Assembly: GCA_022496805.1 (NCBI GenBank)
Contig: CM040089.1
Coordinates: 42,082,372-42,146,371, forward strand
Direction: 5' to 3'
Source of the DNA: Pohlia nutans
Taxonomy: Eukaryota; Streptophyta; Bryopsida; Bryales; Mniaceae
DNA length: 64,000 nt
The position numbers and the translations under genes are program-made. Within the stretch, counting starts at the first letter, position 1. Each line of letters starts with the position of its first letter. This document shows, piece after piece, positions 1-15,100 of this stretch. A model generated the notes under the pieces. It was not told the origin of the DNA. It did not search any database and worked only from the letters and a program-made list of their open reading frames with translations.

Positions 1-160
1 GGTTAGCCTCGCAAGAAGATGACGACCCATCATATTTAATAAGGGGACTAATTTTAACCTATCTATCTTAGTATCAATGTGTAAATTTTGAATGTATGTG
101 ATTTTTACCTCCACGTTCCTTGCTATGATACATTCCTAGGTGCTATCTTCCTCCACAAAG

Positions 161-3100
161 TCAATATGTTCCATCGGAAGTAGTTGGTGTTTCCGAAGAG
201 TCTTTGATTGTGATGGGGTTGAAATGGTGGTCGTGATCTTGGTTCTCGTAGTATACAGGTTTGCCGTCAACAGTGTATGAAAAAAACGCCAAAGAGCGAG
301 GACCAGCTAATGTCAGCAAAACCTGCCCCATCAACCACAACGAAGTTCAGGAAAAAGCTACATGCATGACTTAGCTCATAAATCTACTGTGTTTGATAGC
401 CATAAGACTCTCACAGCTGGAGATTTATGCTCGGTGATGGTGCAATAGATTGTACAGGCACAAATCAACATGGAAAGAGAACATTTTTTTTAAGAGAGGA
501 ATTCAGGGCTTATATGATATCCCTCTCATAAGGACATGTAACGCTGGAAAAACTTACAGGTAAAAGCACAAGACCATGAAGTGCTCCCAGTATTACAAGG
601 CTGAGGTACATACGGAAATAGTACACCTGCCATCCACACCGCTTTCTTGTCAACCTCTGACATTCAATTCAGCTTAATACAGACGCACTTTTAGGGCTGG
701 GGACGCTTACAAGCAGTCGAGGATGAAGATCCAAAATTCACAATGCATTATTGACTGCTTCACTGATTTGTTACCAAGATACCGCGTGGACAAACGGAAC
801 TACAGGTCCATTTCAATATGCAGACTTCATACTTCATACCATAAATGAAAGCTAAACAATTCCTCCATCACCATAGTGTGGGCCCGAAAAGCTAACATGT
901 TCTAGAGGTGCAATGAAGTTGACATTTAAAGCAGGAAATCGTCGAACTTACCTGAATTAATCGACTTTGCGAGAAAAAAAGAACTGCAATTCCTAGGAGG
1001 TTTGTAATTGTCATTCCACTGCAAAAGTTAACAATATATTGTTCGTCAAAATTTGATTTTGCAAGCGAACGAGTTGAACGTTAATGAGTTTGAACTCAGT
1101 TTGAACTTAACCCTTAAATGCCTAGAGCCCTCTCCAAATGCAAAGATGCATTATAAAATGCAACTAAGAGGGATATTTTGAGCCTGATGTATAAATAAAA
1201 GTTGTACACTATGAATTCTAGATTCTATCCATACGGCTAGATCTATGATTGCTATCACCAATATTTTTGTATAAAATTTGAAACTAAAAATTCAAAATTC
1301 TTTTGTAATTCGATTACAAATAAGATATTGACAATCTGTGGATGAAATTTGTTGTGATTGGTTGAAATGTAATTTTTGGAGATTTTTTGGTTGCTTAATT
1401 TTATGAGTTGACTTTTTCAAGAGCACTTTTGATTCGTTTTGAACTAAGATCTTTAAATTTTTTGGTGAATCTCTGCAACATGAAATGAGGCATAAAATTC
1501 TCACAAACCATCCCCTTTCAAAATCGGTTCACACATGCCTGAAGCTAACTTCCCATAAAATCTACATTAAAAAATTCACACTGCCAAAAATGCATGATGG
1601 TGAGAAAATATGGATGAAATCTGTACATCTTCCAAAACAATGGACGCTCAGGCAGTTAAGGGTTAAAGAAGAAATGGCGGTAATAAGAGAAAATTGTGTC
1701 GAGTGCAGTACCTGAAGATGGATGGGCCTACAGCTATAAGAGCCTTACTAGTTCGCTCACTCCTTCGCCCGGTGCGCATCTGAAAAGACCACACAATTTA
1801 AATCATTAAGATCACTACTCTGTTAGAAAACACCTAAATCTCAACTATCGAACTAAATAGATGCAATCAAGGTCAGGCCAAAAACGATGATGGAAACTAA
1901 CCACTACAGATTAATGATTTCCCTTACAAACTCAGTTACAAACCACCAATCACTATGCTATTTCATGACTGCAAAATCAGAACACCTCAACTCTTCCCGA
2001 ATGAAAGCAAGACAATGCATGAAGAAGGAAATTTAGGCAGGTGTCAGAGGCGTACTGTGAATGCATGGGTGATGTGAGCACAAAATTCGATAGAAATACC
2101 AATCGCTATCATGAGATTGGTAAGAGAGATCGCATTGAGTTGTATATTCCACAATACCATGAGACCCTGTAACCATTATCAAGTCGCAATGGTACGCTTA
2201 TTAGAGCCTCACGAGAGATGCCTAGTGGAATATTTATCACCAAGAAGACAATGATTGCTACTTAAACCATGAAAAGATTTCGACTGTAAAGAAGAAGCAT
2301 TTTTCAGCAATAAAGGTTGGTATTTACTCATCTGATGTGAGCCTATGTGATGGAGAAGATTTCGAAGGGATTGTAACAGTGCACTTAAAATATAGCAACA
2401 GCTCGATTTCAATACAACTACCTTACTATTGAAAATTGATTATGAAATTGAATAATAGTTATGTGAATTTGGGTATTGTGGAACTCACCAAGAGATTCAA
2501 GACAACTGCAGCAATCACCACCAGATTTATAATTGCAACCCTAACACTGGAACACAAATGTGAATCAAGTTAATTGAAGTACCTCAGAAATACTGCTAGT
2601 TCAGGAGTCAATATATTGTGTTAGGTGAGTCTTTACAACACTGCTGCATACGAAAACAAATGACACATTCATAAGTCCAGAGGAATTACCTAGACGATAC
2701 AAGTAGGCTAACCCCAAACACCGCACCTGTGCAATTCAGCCAACGACTGTTAGTTGGCAAAGTATTGCCAGATTTTTTAATATTAAACCAAATTTGGAAA
2801 CATTTGTGATGATCTTCTGATCTGTGCCTACTATCTGCTGCCTTTCAACACCAATTTATGATGCACAAGACTATGTAAGGGTTTGTAAGAAATCATCCAC
2901 CTTTAGTATACGAGAATCTTCTGAAGAACTGGAAATGGTTCATTTAGTAAGTCTTTCAAGAAACAATGCGCAGATTGAGAATATTAGAACAATTGGTTGT
3001 GTAGACCAGAGCAAACTAGGATTAGAAGACGAACCCAAGGGCACAAAAATACAGAAAACGGTTGTTGAAAGTATCCCCAAATATTGTTCGAAGAAGATAT

Positions 3101-6100
3101 AAAATGGCGAGTACGGAAAGACGGTTATCTGTTCAATTGTCAATTACCATCCAGAGTGATAGTAAGCCAAAAGAGCATAGAAGCATGACCACATTGCAAA
3201 TCTTGAATACCTCAAATACCATGAATACCATGGGACCCTAAATCCTAAATCCGTCTTGCTTCTAGTTGTTATGGCATAAGAACCCTAGTCACTGCATGAC
3301 AATTCCAAACCATTTCTCAGCTACGTCTGAATCGATCTAATATCTATCCCAAATGAATGTTTGTCTCAATACGGGTAGAAGTGTTTTGCAGACTTCTATA
3401 ATCAAATTTCATGCATCAAGATTGAAAATGTACGAAAAGCATAACCCAGAATAATTTTAGATTAGGCCTACTTCTAAGCAAGCATAAAGAAACTTACATT
3501 CAATCTTGCAGAAATTTTGGAAGCGAAGTCCCTTACTGACCGAAGAGCCTCAGTGAATTCAATCTGCACAATGAAAATCATTCTAGTTCAGCCCTATTTC
3601 AGCCACTACACATTGGCAATCGTCCTTCATAGACACGCTTCTGAAACTATGACACTAGAGATCATAAATGCTCAATAAAAACTGCATATTTATTTTCTAA
3701 TACCTATTATGTTATACGAACTTCGGGTAAAACATTTCCTTTAAACAGCTTACTGGTGCAAAACGGAAGACCATAATAAACAATGAATGGCTTACCGGTT
3801 TACTAAGAGATGTGTGAAACGAACGAAACTCCGACGCCTTGATGACTCCGCTGTCGTACCCTGCACAAATAGCGACACAAAATATTTGAATTAGAAAAAT
3901 AGAACCTCTTGGACACCATCCTATATTGGGTGGTTAGATTTTCAAGAGCGAACAAATGACAAATCCTATGCACCGAAAAGATATTCCAAAACTAAACTAC
4001 CTTGAAGCTCAAATGTAAATGGTTCCCATTTAACTAAGTGGATTCTTCTATAGGAAGGTAGGATAAGAATCTGAATCAAATTTTCAAATTCTATTAAACA
4101 GAAGCCAAAGATCCAAAGCCCTAACGGTAAATGGGAGATATGAATATTGCTAAGATATATCTCGAAATCTCAATTATATTCAGGAATTTCTTGTAGAATA
4201 ATGACTACAATCAAACTCATACGCCCGGGGAGGTCACTTCCAAATATTACGTAACAACGTGCGAACAAAGATAGCGTACGAATAAATCTTTGAAGATAAT
4301 TTTTATAAATGATTTACATTAATATAGGATGTTCACAATTCATTATAAGAATAAAAATGAGAATATTCTTAAAATATTACTAATTATAATAAAAATTATT
4401 TTTAAATTTTAGGGTGCTTTTAAATACCCTTTGTTCACACGTGATACTCAAATGATACAAAGAGTGATCTCCCCGAGCTCATACGTCAAAAATTTCCACA
4501 GAACATGTAGCACAGAAAGACTTACCAGCGAGGTCAAGACTAGTTTGATATGAAGTATGACCTCCTTTGGCGCAATCAGATGTCGGAGATGCTTCGAGAA
4601 ACCAAGGCAATTTATCATGGAATTGGCTTGCTGACAGCCGGCCTTGAAGGGTATCCTCTTGGAACAAACACTGCACAGATATCCAAATTCAACAACCGAC
4701 CCAGGCAATACAAGCTGTATAATCATTATAACTAAATCCATGTGCCACCTTTGTTCATCCCTTGATCTCGCGATTTAATAAAAACAATGTTAATAGCCTC
4801 CACGGGTGGACGCCTTACCGTGGTACACTCGTTGTAAGTGGTGTTCTTTGTACAAAATGCATCTCCATTTGCACAACGAGGTTCCTGATCCCATAGCCAT
4901 AATGACATAAAACTACGTTAGTTCTACATACCAAGCCAGAGCCAAAAACTTGATTCATTATGTTTGAATAATACTTATGACACACTTGTGCGCTTTCAAT
5001 AATGACTGTGAGCAGACGATCATATTACTCATATACTATCTGCCGAATTTCCAATTACTACCACACATAAATGCATTTCAAAACTCATTATTCGTCTACT
5101 TTCATCGAGACTACTCAAGGCTTTAGGTCTTTGCTTCAAACTTCACCTTATAATCTGAAGGACAAAAACTTCCATCTGGGAACTTCCGACAGCATTTATA
5201 TGACTCGGGCGAGATCCACACTAGGAAATCGTCTAGCCACGAAGTAGCTGGTCTAGCAATAAAACTTGTTTCGGGTGTGAGCGATGATCGTGACACCTGT
5301 TCCACGTAAAGATGTGCAGACGTTAGTAAAAAAAAATTCACAAGATTTAGAACTCTACTATATTCATCCTAATTAAATCTATCAAGTATCAAAGAGTTCA
5401 GTTGCTGACTGAACTCACAGCACCTGTAGACAGTATCCGTTTTCTGATTGAAATAGTCCTCAGGATTCATAACTGCGTTAGAGTCCCAGTAAAACCTAAA
5501 TGTTGTATCATTGACCTCAACATAATCTTCAAATCTATGGGACAGGAAAATATAAAGCGAAATAGATATACCTCGTTTAGGAGTGAGCTAGGGTCACACT
5601 GGCTGACCGAGCAAAGTAGGTCCGTTTGAGAGCTGTCAATATTGCAATACAAATAAGGTTGCAACTGTTAGCACATAAAACGAGGTGCCTTTTATCTATA
5701 TATGTTGTGACTGGTTTCAAGCAGTTCCAGATTTGAATTCCTTGAACTGTAAGCTGAAACGGCTACATGCGGGAGATATCATGTCTTGATTTTACTATTC
5801 TACTAAGGCACGCTTCGTGAAGAGAAAGCTCCCAAGTGGATAAAAGGGTGGATAATAATGTGTCTGAGTATAGGAAATTACAAGGATTGAACAAAGTACC
5901 TGTAGTTATAATCCTTGACCACAAAATGCAAAGGAGGCCCCATTCGAACATGCTCAGCAACATCATCGATATAATTCTGCATAAAAAAATTGGAGCATGC
6001 ATGCTAAATAGATTAAAATCTACAGCCTGCACTCACAGATCATGTCTTAACAGTACTTGAGGAATAATATCTGATGCTTAGATAGCTACAAAATAAGCTT

Positions 6101-9100
6101 GTGAAATATGCAAACGTCCAAATGCATTTCTAGTATCTATATCACACGTCCGACAGCATCAAGCATATCATGGCGATCCAACCAAGAGTTAAGCTTTGTC
6201 ATCATGTCAGGGGACTCACCTGCAGATATGAGTCTTTGGGCAACACAACCTTTGGATCCACGCCAATTGAAAGTCTCGGTAGCAAAGCCTAATACATGAC
6301 AACCAGATCCAGCTTTACGAGAAGCTAACTGAATTATTCCGTCTTGATTTCAGCCAAATATAACAAACTAGTTCAGTGCTTTTCCTTTCATTAGGACACA
6401 AAATTACATCATTGACACAATGTAGCTTCATTATGAAACGGCGCTTTCCTACATGTACATGGTACGCCCCTATCAGACAAGCATTCAGTTCGAGTATACT
6501 ATAACGTGAATACAAAGGACTGTCTGGACTTTTCTTGGGCTGGTGAAGAGATTCTTTTGAAGCACAGAACATGCCTCAGTATGTTACAATGAAAACGTAC
6601 AGTTGAGGGATTTTAATTAATCTGTTGATACAAATATGAGAAGAAGTCGAGAATTGAAAAAGCTTACAATACTCAACAGCAGCATCCCGGTAAATACTCC
6701 TAACACCACGGCTTGAACTAGGGCATTGGCAATGAACGGAGCATACACATTCTGCATCATAATCAATGAGACCTACCATTCTTATTGCCCATCATTAATG
6801 AATCTTTCAATATATTGTTCCATGAACATAGGCAATACCTTCGAGACAAGATAACTTGACATCACAGGCACAAAATTTGTTGGCTTGTCAATTTTAGAAT
6901 TGAATATATAATTTAGGAAACATTTAGCATCGCAAGATTAAATCTTAACCCTTTAGTGCCCAGGTAACCACTAAGTGGTCACTAGATCACTAGAAAATGA
7001 AATGCCGTAAAATCCGTGAACCATCTCAGTCCGATGTCTAAAGTTTAGTCTAAAGTTTAGAAGTGTAACTTTTGATTCTGCAGATGATGCAAAAAGAAAA
7101 TTTGGAATTTGACTTTCTTAGCTATCCAAATACCTATGTACAAAACACCAAAATACTGCAAATACCTCAAAAGACAGCAAATACTTTCAAATACAACACA
7201 TGTACTATGTGGTATTTCTTGTGTTTGGAAGTTTGTTATCTTGTACTTTTTTTTGGATTCTGTTCTCTTGTTCATGTTCCATTAGTGTATGTAGTCCGAT
7301 CTTGATCAATGTACCAACTCCTTTATTATTTGAACGTATAAACTTTGTCCTAAACCGTACATGGATAAGTCACTCTCACTTATAAAATTCACAATAATTA
7401 TGTATGAGTCCGTTCTTGACATGAAAGATTGCAATGGAGAGGTGGTGGCACAAGTCATTGCTGAACATCTTCACTTTCATTTTTTTAAATTTAACCCAAA
7501 TTCTATTTAACCTTGAAGTCACACACCCCCCAAAATCTCATTTTTGAGTGTGCATTATACAGTCCAAAGACATACTATAATCTTCCAATCCAACGGTCCA
7601 ATCTTACCAAGATTTAACCGAAACTTGCTTCATTAAGCTATGCTTACATCTATACGGTTGAATACTATTAATGGTATCCCTAATTTCAACAGAGAAAGTT
7701 TTAAAAAAACATCACCCAAAAAACTGTGGTCTCTTCAGAACCACCCTGGGCAATAAAGGGTTAAGAACCAATACTCTTATACACCCATCAGATTCTATTA
7801 CTTCCAAGGTTCATTTAGTTATCTTATCTGATAATCGGGCTCAGAACATAGGATAATAATGTAATCCAATCCCAAATTCAAATTGCACCAAAAATGAACA
7901 CACCTGTAAGAAACGCACGACGACTCCACGGTCTCTGAGTGGCACACTTGACTGGGTTTCATCTGGGCAGCATATTTTACAAGGGTGAGTATGCAAGCCG
8001 CCCTACCATTAAGTTAGATTGCAATGTTAGACAACAAGAACACTGATCTCCTAAAAATCTGGACTGTAAAAACCAAAAACATTTATCATATTAGAGAATA
8101 ATTCCCCGCATATACATGAATCGACTTGGTATTCCGGATTCCTTATATTCATAAGCAGCCTTCCTTTGCAAAACCCAAAAATTATATCCACTTAGAATCA
8201 TCACCAAATAGTTCCAAGATCTTGATTACCAGTTTGCGAGATCTCACTACCCAATCTCTCGATCGTGAGACAGGGAAGACAATCTATAGATGCTCTTTCA
8301 GTCCGTCTGAAGTCGAGAGTGAGGAGAGCTTCAAAAGCTGTCATTTGTAGTAAATATTGCAGGAAAATCGCCAGCGCTGCACAAGTACAAGAAACGGTTT
8401 TATAGCCTTTTAATCGCTGGTGAGTTAATTCCTTAAAATTCCAAAATACTAAGTCCAGCTATATGAAAAGGATGAAATCCGAATAGCATATTATGATTTT
8501 TTTTAAATGGCTATTCCGTCTAAATACATATTACAGCACATCAACTGGTAGATGCAAACCAGGGATAAGAACTAGCTTCTTGATATCTGCAGGTTAACTG
8601 TGATACTAAATCAATGAGTCAAACTAGATAACCAAAAAAAAACCATGGCCTTGTCTTACCTAAGAACCCCGACAAAACTTGACATGCGGGGGCAGATGAT
8701 AAAACGCCCATGGAGAACACTACAAACTCAGTTAGGCTGGCGAGTGTTATTGATGGACCAACTTCCGCCAATGCAAGACCTACTCGCTTTTCAAGAGGCA
8801 AAGATGAATCTTGACATTTCATGGAGTTCACCAGTAAGAACATGTTGTTCACACCAATCTGCACACACACGAGAATATTAATAAAGAAAGTTCTGCAGCT
8901 CAATCATTGGGCTTGAAAGAGTTGAAGAACCCAAGAGAGTCCAATCTTAATAGGCCTGACACTAGAATAAATGCCATTTAACGAACAGAGAAGAAGGTTA
9001 ACTGTGATTATTAGTACCGAACAAATTAAAAACGAATTATCTGTCCACTTTTCTACAGAGAAAATTTGAGTAAACTTACTGTAAATGCTATTATACATTG

Positions 9101-12100
9101 CATGAAGGCTTGGAGACGAATATACAAGACACCTACTGACATGTACACAACTGAGGCATACATCATTAAAAGAAAGCGGTCCAAACTACCTATACAGCTT
9201 CTAAATGACTTCATAAGTTCTGAGGGCTCCATTACCATCAGCACGAGGAACGAGATCACGTCAAGTACTATATAGTTGGACTTCACTCCAAAGGCACTGC
9301 ATACACCAATGGAACCCAGAACCGAAGCAGCTGCGATTAACATTCCTGACATGGAAAGCAACACCTGTTCACAAATCGGCTATCGTTAGTGAATCTTCAT
9401 CACCACATCATGTTCGTTTGCTTAGAACCTGTAGCACGTTACACCCAAATGTACGAGTATATGTGCTGGCAAGTTCATAATGCTGAAAATTCAGGTACTG
9501 GTGGTTCCTTGACAGTAAGATTGAGATTGCAATATTCAGTGCCAACAGCTCATAAACGGATTCACACCCGTGTGACCAAATGAAAATATTTAGAAGGCAT
9601 GCAAGGCCATCTTTCAAGGAAAAAAACATTTACTTCCAACATGAAAGAGATATCACCTATACCACTAAATCAAGTCACGATCTTGGCTGATGAAATTATT
9701 TCTACAGAAAAATCACGTTTCCACGTACTTTCGACGTCACGTAAAATGGTGCCCCGGTCGTTGCATGGTCGCCAAGCATGAATGCAATATACAAGAATAC
9801 CACGGCGTAGCTCACCTGCAGAAAAAAAAAAAATTAAACCTTTTAAGATAAGTTCATTGCAAGCATTGAGAGCTGATTACGTTGGAGTGGAAAGCTGAGG
9901 TCAAAAACAAAAAAATCTTTCTACTTATGTCAAAAATCAAATGAATGTCAGGGATGTACCGGGATTAGCAAAAGGCTCCATTGACTCTTCCGATCAAATT
10001 CAGATTCCATGGAGCTCTCTGATGAACATGACACTGTCAAGTTGTAGGCTTCCACCATGCCCATAATTTCCTCCTGCTCCAACAAACCACATTCTCATCA
10101 CATCCTTGAAAAATTACGCATTGGCCTACTTGCAAGAAGATGCTAGGATCTACATTAATGGGTGCTGAAACAGAGAAGAATCCAGAGGGAACCTTAGCAT
10201 GTTTAGACTGCCTGACAACTTACTGAGGAAGCACGCTAACCACGGGGCTAACCAAAATGTTCTCAATATCCGTCTAGAGGCAATCCTTAGAGCAAGCTTC
10301 TCATATCTAAAACATGGAGATGTCTACCTCAAGATGGTCGGTGAGGATTCTACTAAAGTTCAAGATACTCGCTTTAATTAGTTGATAATGGGGGATCGCG
10401 GGATATACCTTGACTAGCCGAATGAATTCATGTTCCCATTCCACCGCTGCAATATAGTTGTCGTCAGATTTGTTTGCGGAGTTGATGACAGGGTAAGTGA
10501 TTACGAATGCGGTGGCCTAGAGACAACAACACATGGTGTTAGATGAGCGAATGGGTAATAACTCTAACAATGCCCCCATCAAATATAACAAAACCAGTGT
10601 ACGTTGTGGCAAGTGTAATGACCTCATGATACTTCTTCTCTGAGAAACCTCCGAGGATGGTCATAGGATCAACTGGCTCATCAGAAGCGCTGAGGCATGA
10701 TGCAGATGACGCATAATGCTGCAGTGGGCATGTGACATAAAATGAGAAACTCCGGCATATGAGACCAACAGATCAACCCAGGTCCCAGACAATGACCTAC
10801 AGCACCTAACACTATTACAATACACAATTATAGCTAAATACTCTTCCTCATGACCTCTGATTAATGAATTGTTGTTGTTTATCGTGATTTGCCAATTATT
10901 CATCGATTGTGATATTTTTGCATCTAGTAGGAGTGTTTAGACCTAAACTCGCAAGGTTAATCATGATGTAAAAGAACACAAATCATCTCTTTGTAAGTAC
11001 AGACCTTGAAGCAAAAGTTCGTATGGGAGACGCCATCATGTTTAGCAAATATACCCCGATCCATCTTGAAATACTGCGAAACAAAGAAAACTAGTTAAAT
11101 CCACTAAACTGATGCCAGATTCACGGCCATTGGAGAACTTCTATTAGGAATTTGACGCAATTTCTTTAGCTAGGAATGTACGACTCAATTTGAGTTCAAA
11201 ATGCACGTAATAGAGTGACGTGGAGTTCATGTTTATAAGTGTACAAACCCAATGGGACTAATATGAGCCTCCACTCAAGTATATTACGGTGTGCACAGAT
11301 CGCAAAACGACATTCAAAACAGTCCACTGAACCTACATCGGAGAAAAAAACAATGTCGCAACTGTGAAGAAATTGTGAGTACCCGATACTTTAACCAAGG
11401 GAGACAGTAACCTGAAATTAAGAATATAGACCCACATGAGGATATCACAAAGATGTGAAGTAATCTAAATGACAATGGGTCAGATGGTCACCTGGAGAAT
11501 GCTTTGAGTCTTGCAGGAAGAGCCAAGAGCTCTCACGCAAATGTCATCTAGAGCAACTGATTTCCCAAAGACATTTCCTCTCAGCTCGTCCACCTAGTAT
11601 CATGACCATCGGAAAACCAAAAGTTATTGTAGGTTTGCAATATGGAGAGATGTCGGCAGTGCATTTGACTTGAAGGTATACTAGTCCAAAACTAACTTGC
11701 TCGTGAGAACTTTGAGTATTCATTTTGGCTAAAACCTTACCCCTAATTGACGACTTTTACCTAAAAGAAAAATTAGGGTTTAGTTGCCCGTTAGTGATAG
11801 AAAACTATGAATAGAAAAAAATCAGCAAAAGAATGTGAAATTCATGGAAAAATCAAGTTGCCATGCTTATGTACACTAACTTAATAAATTTAAGTACAAT
11901 ATTCATTGACATGACGTAGCAGCTTTGAACATATAGTATGCACCTTCTTCTGAATGTCAAACATCAGCAACAAGTTCCTTTCAGTGACGATTACAGGAGG
12001 AGCTTCTCGATGGCTTTCGGGGATGGTCGCAATGATAAGCTACAAAACATCCACAAGTTTGCGCAGAACAATCAATATCAAGTAAAATGGTAATGCAAGG

Positions 12101-15100
12101 CCAAGGATGTTACGAGTATATCTAGTAACAAATTGGGAGTGTTCCAACACATACAACAAGATATTCTAGCCACCATTGCGTGCTTAACATCAGGTGCATC
12201 AGAAATTCCTTCAAGATTCTAATATCCTCTTTAACGTCCTTGTCAAATAAAATAAAGCTGAAAGTTTACATAAATCTCAAGTAGTGGATGAATGTCACCT
12301 GCTCAGTACGATAGAATGGGCCAAAATGTTCGTCAAAGAATGCCTTCTCTTGTGCTGTCTGACTGTTTGGATCAACCCATAGCTGTGGAAACAATAATTA
12401 GATGGTCAACCAATCATATTATCAAAAATAAGCATATGTGAAAGTGCACAACTAACAAAGCCAGTGCCCGAGCCAGTGATCACTGGACACCTGGCTGCAA
12501 CAACTTCTCCAAGCACCGACTCTACCCTAGAGCTCAACTTAAGTTATAGCCTCCTCGGAGTATTCAAGCTTAAACGTCAACAAAAGTCAAGATATCACAT
12601 CAAAGACTACTCAAAATGCCAAAACTTGCTCTTGGATTAGTTAGAAAAATGGAAGCAATACTAACCTTCTCCAGATCAGTCTCAACGGAGAAGCGAAGCA
12701 ATCCCGTACAGAGAACCAGTACGACAAGAAGAGAAACAGCTACTACAACATACACGTTTCGCGCTATCCATTCTCCCCAATGCCTACAGAAGATCGATTC
12801 GATCAATATATTGGCTTACTATTAGAGACTTTTTCTGCTTTAAGACTTGTGTAACCCTTTGATAGCAAAATGCGGATTTCCACAAATATGTAACTCTTAG
12901 TCCTCGAATATTCAAATTCATATCAAACAACACATTATCAGCAAGGAAAACTAAATTTACCAACTATAGTTCCTAACACCTGGTTTATCTGAAATAGTAA
13001 GACCTCAGCAATCTCCAGTACCTGAAACCGTGTGCAAGGAATGCTTCATTGTATTCCGGAATAATTGGAATCTTGGCCCTGTCCATGTCATCGTGCTAGA
13101 TTGCATACATGATTTCAATTATTAGCTGATAGAAATAATAACTGAATTTTGCGAATTCCATCTCAATTTCTCATAACGCAATCGGTAGCGCCTACGGTAA
13201 TGTATTTAAAGCAGACTCGTCCAGATTAGAACTTCCGCAACAATAGTGGACACACAAACTCTACAATGACACGCAAATACAGTCCTGGGTACTTTCCTTG
13301 TCATGCCATCTAATTGATAAATTCAGTATCAACCAGCTGAATACCACTAAGAATTTTTAAGTCACACTAATCGATGTAAAGTGTACAGTATTTTGAAGAT
13401 TTTGATTATCGATAATGGTCAATAACCCAAAAATACTAAGAAACACATAAGTCAGAAACTTACACGAGATTGCTGGATCTCATCAGTTTCATCGTACAAA
13501 GATGCCTGGCTCTGAGAGCTCGTCATCAAAGGCTCCAACTCGTCCTCTATGGGAGAATGAAAAGTCCACCACCATCCGAACAAGATGAACAAGATGACAC
13601 CATATAAAATCATCATCAACGCTGAGAGGCATCCGATCTGAAAAACATCATCAGCTTCTCTACAATCAGAAAAAGGTCAATATGGAATAAAGCTAATGCT
13701 CAGAAAAATGCCACACAAAGCACGGCCTTTTCTGCCTCTATATGAATCAAGAGCATCCTCTTCTCGGGCCTCTTCTACACACTTACGCTCCGTAAGCACA
13801 TCACAGATGGCAACCTTCAAAAACTCTTAATCGAAAACCAACAAAACTGCATACTTTCTCTGGTCTAGATATAGATCATCACTTGCATTGTACTAATTGA
13901 ATGGTGATATGGCACTGATAAAAGCTGGATTCTTTATAGATGAAAGCCAACCTAATTATTGATTTGGTACCGCAACAGAATTTAGCAAACTGTATATGAA
14001 TCAAAGTATACAGTTTTCAAAGGTAAATCAAAATCTAATTATTACCCAGAAGATTGATCCAATTATACGGTGTACTTTATTTTGAGTTAAAAGCTTGCAC
14101 CTCATATGAACCAAGAGATACTGCACACGTAGGTTGGCCAGGTGGATCTGGCGACGAGGTTGTGCATATGGCAGCAGACGGGCAGTCTCCACACGAACAA
14201 GTAAGAGATGGGTCAGAACACGCGGTCACCGTGAGATCAAGAGGTTGTACATTGAGGTCATTGGTGACAGGGCTACGAAATTTCATATTGAAAGAAGAAC
14301 CTGGCTGGTGTAGCTCTGCCTCTTTACCCAAGAACCTGAACCAATCTGAAAGAAAATGTGTATATGAGAATATGCACAGCATGTATCATAGAAACTCGAA
14401 GAGATCAAAGCGTTTTTAACAATGTGATTAGAAACTGACACGATTACATTCTAAAAATTGAATCAAGAATGCAAAATTCACCTTCCCATACTAAAACACA
14501 TGATGTCATTTGTAGTAAACGTTGATATACAGGCATCAAGATAAACCATAGCAATTGCCTATGCAAAGGAGAGTCGGAAGTAGAGATAACGGGCCCTGAC
14601 CTGTATAGTTATTAGCACCTCCGCCAACAAAATCCATAGCTCTCATATTAGGTGATGAGTATTTCACGTCTTTGCAAGAGTCATAGAGCCTTGATCCATA
14701 ATCTTCAGTAACATACACATCAACTCCTTGGACGCTCCTCGTGTCGGACTCCTGGTGAGCATATCCAACGACCATTACTTACAAGGATATGAACACACCA
14801 TCTAGACTATCAATCTAAGTGTTCCAATCGGGTGGGTGATCATGTGCTTGATGACCATGTTATAATTGGCACCTAGCAGGCCCAGAATGTATTTAAATTA
14901 AAGAGAATCAAACTCACAAAGCAGGAAAAACTTACATTATGGACATCGGTAACATCGATGAAGAGGCTTTGATTGGGAGAGCACGCAATCTCACAAAAAA
15001 GATCCAGGTAGTTGCGCAAACATGCTGGACATCCAGTCAAGAATGGCACAGCCTGCGACGTCCACGAACAGATGTAAATTACTCAGATAGCTTGACTGCC

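Noticed and set aside
1101..1120. Telomere-like word TTAACCCTTAA
   Set aside because: Similar words recur as transposon ends with TTAA, not as tandem (TTTAGGG)n arrays; no interstitial telomere repeat.
7904..8002. Longer version of an NPC1 exon ending at 8002
   Set aside because: The phase does not match the preceding exon; the acceptor at 7962 restores the frame.
14054..14419. 121-codon plus-strand frame
   Set aside because: Antisense of NPC1 exon 14101-14345, whose minus-strand reading carries the conserved CSCGDCPS motif.
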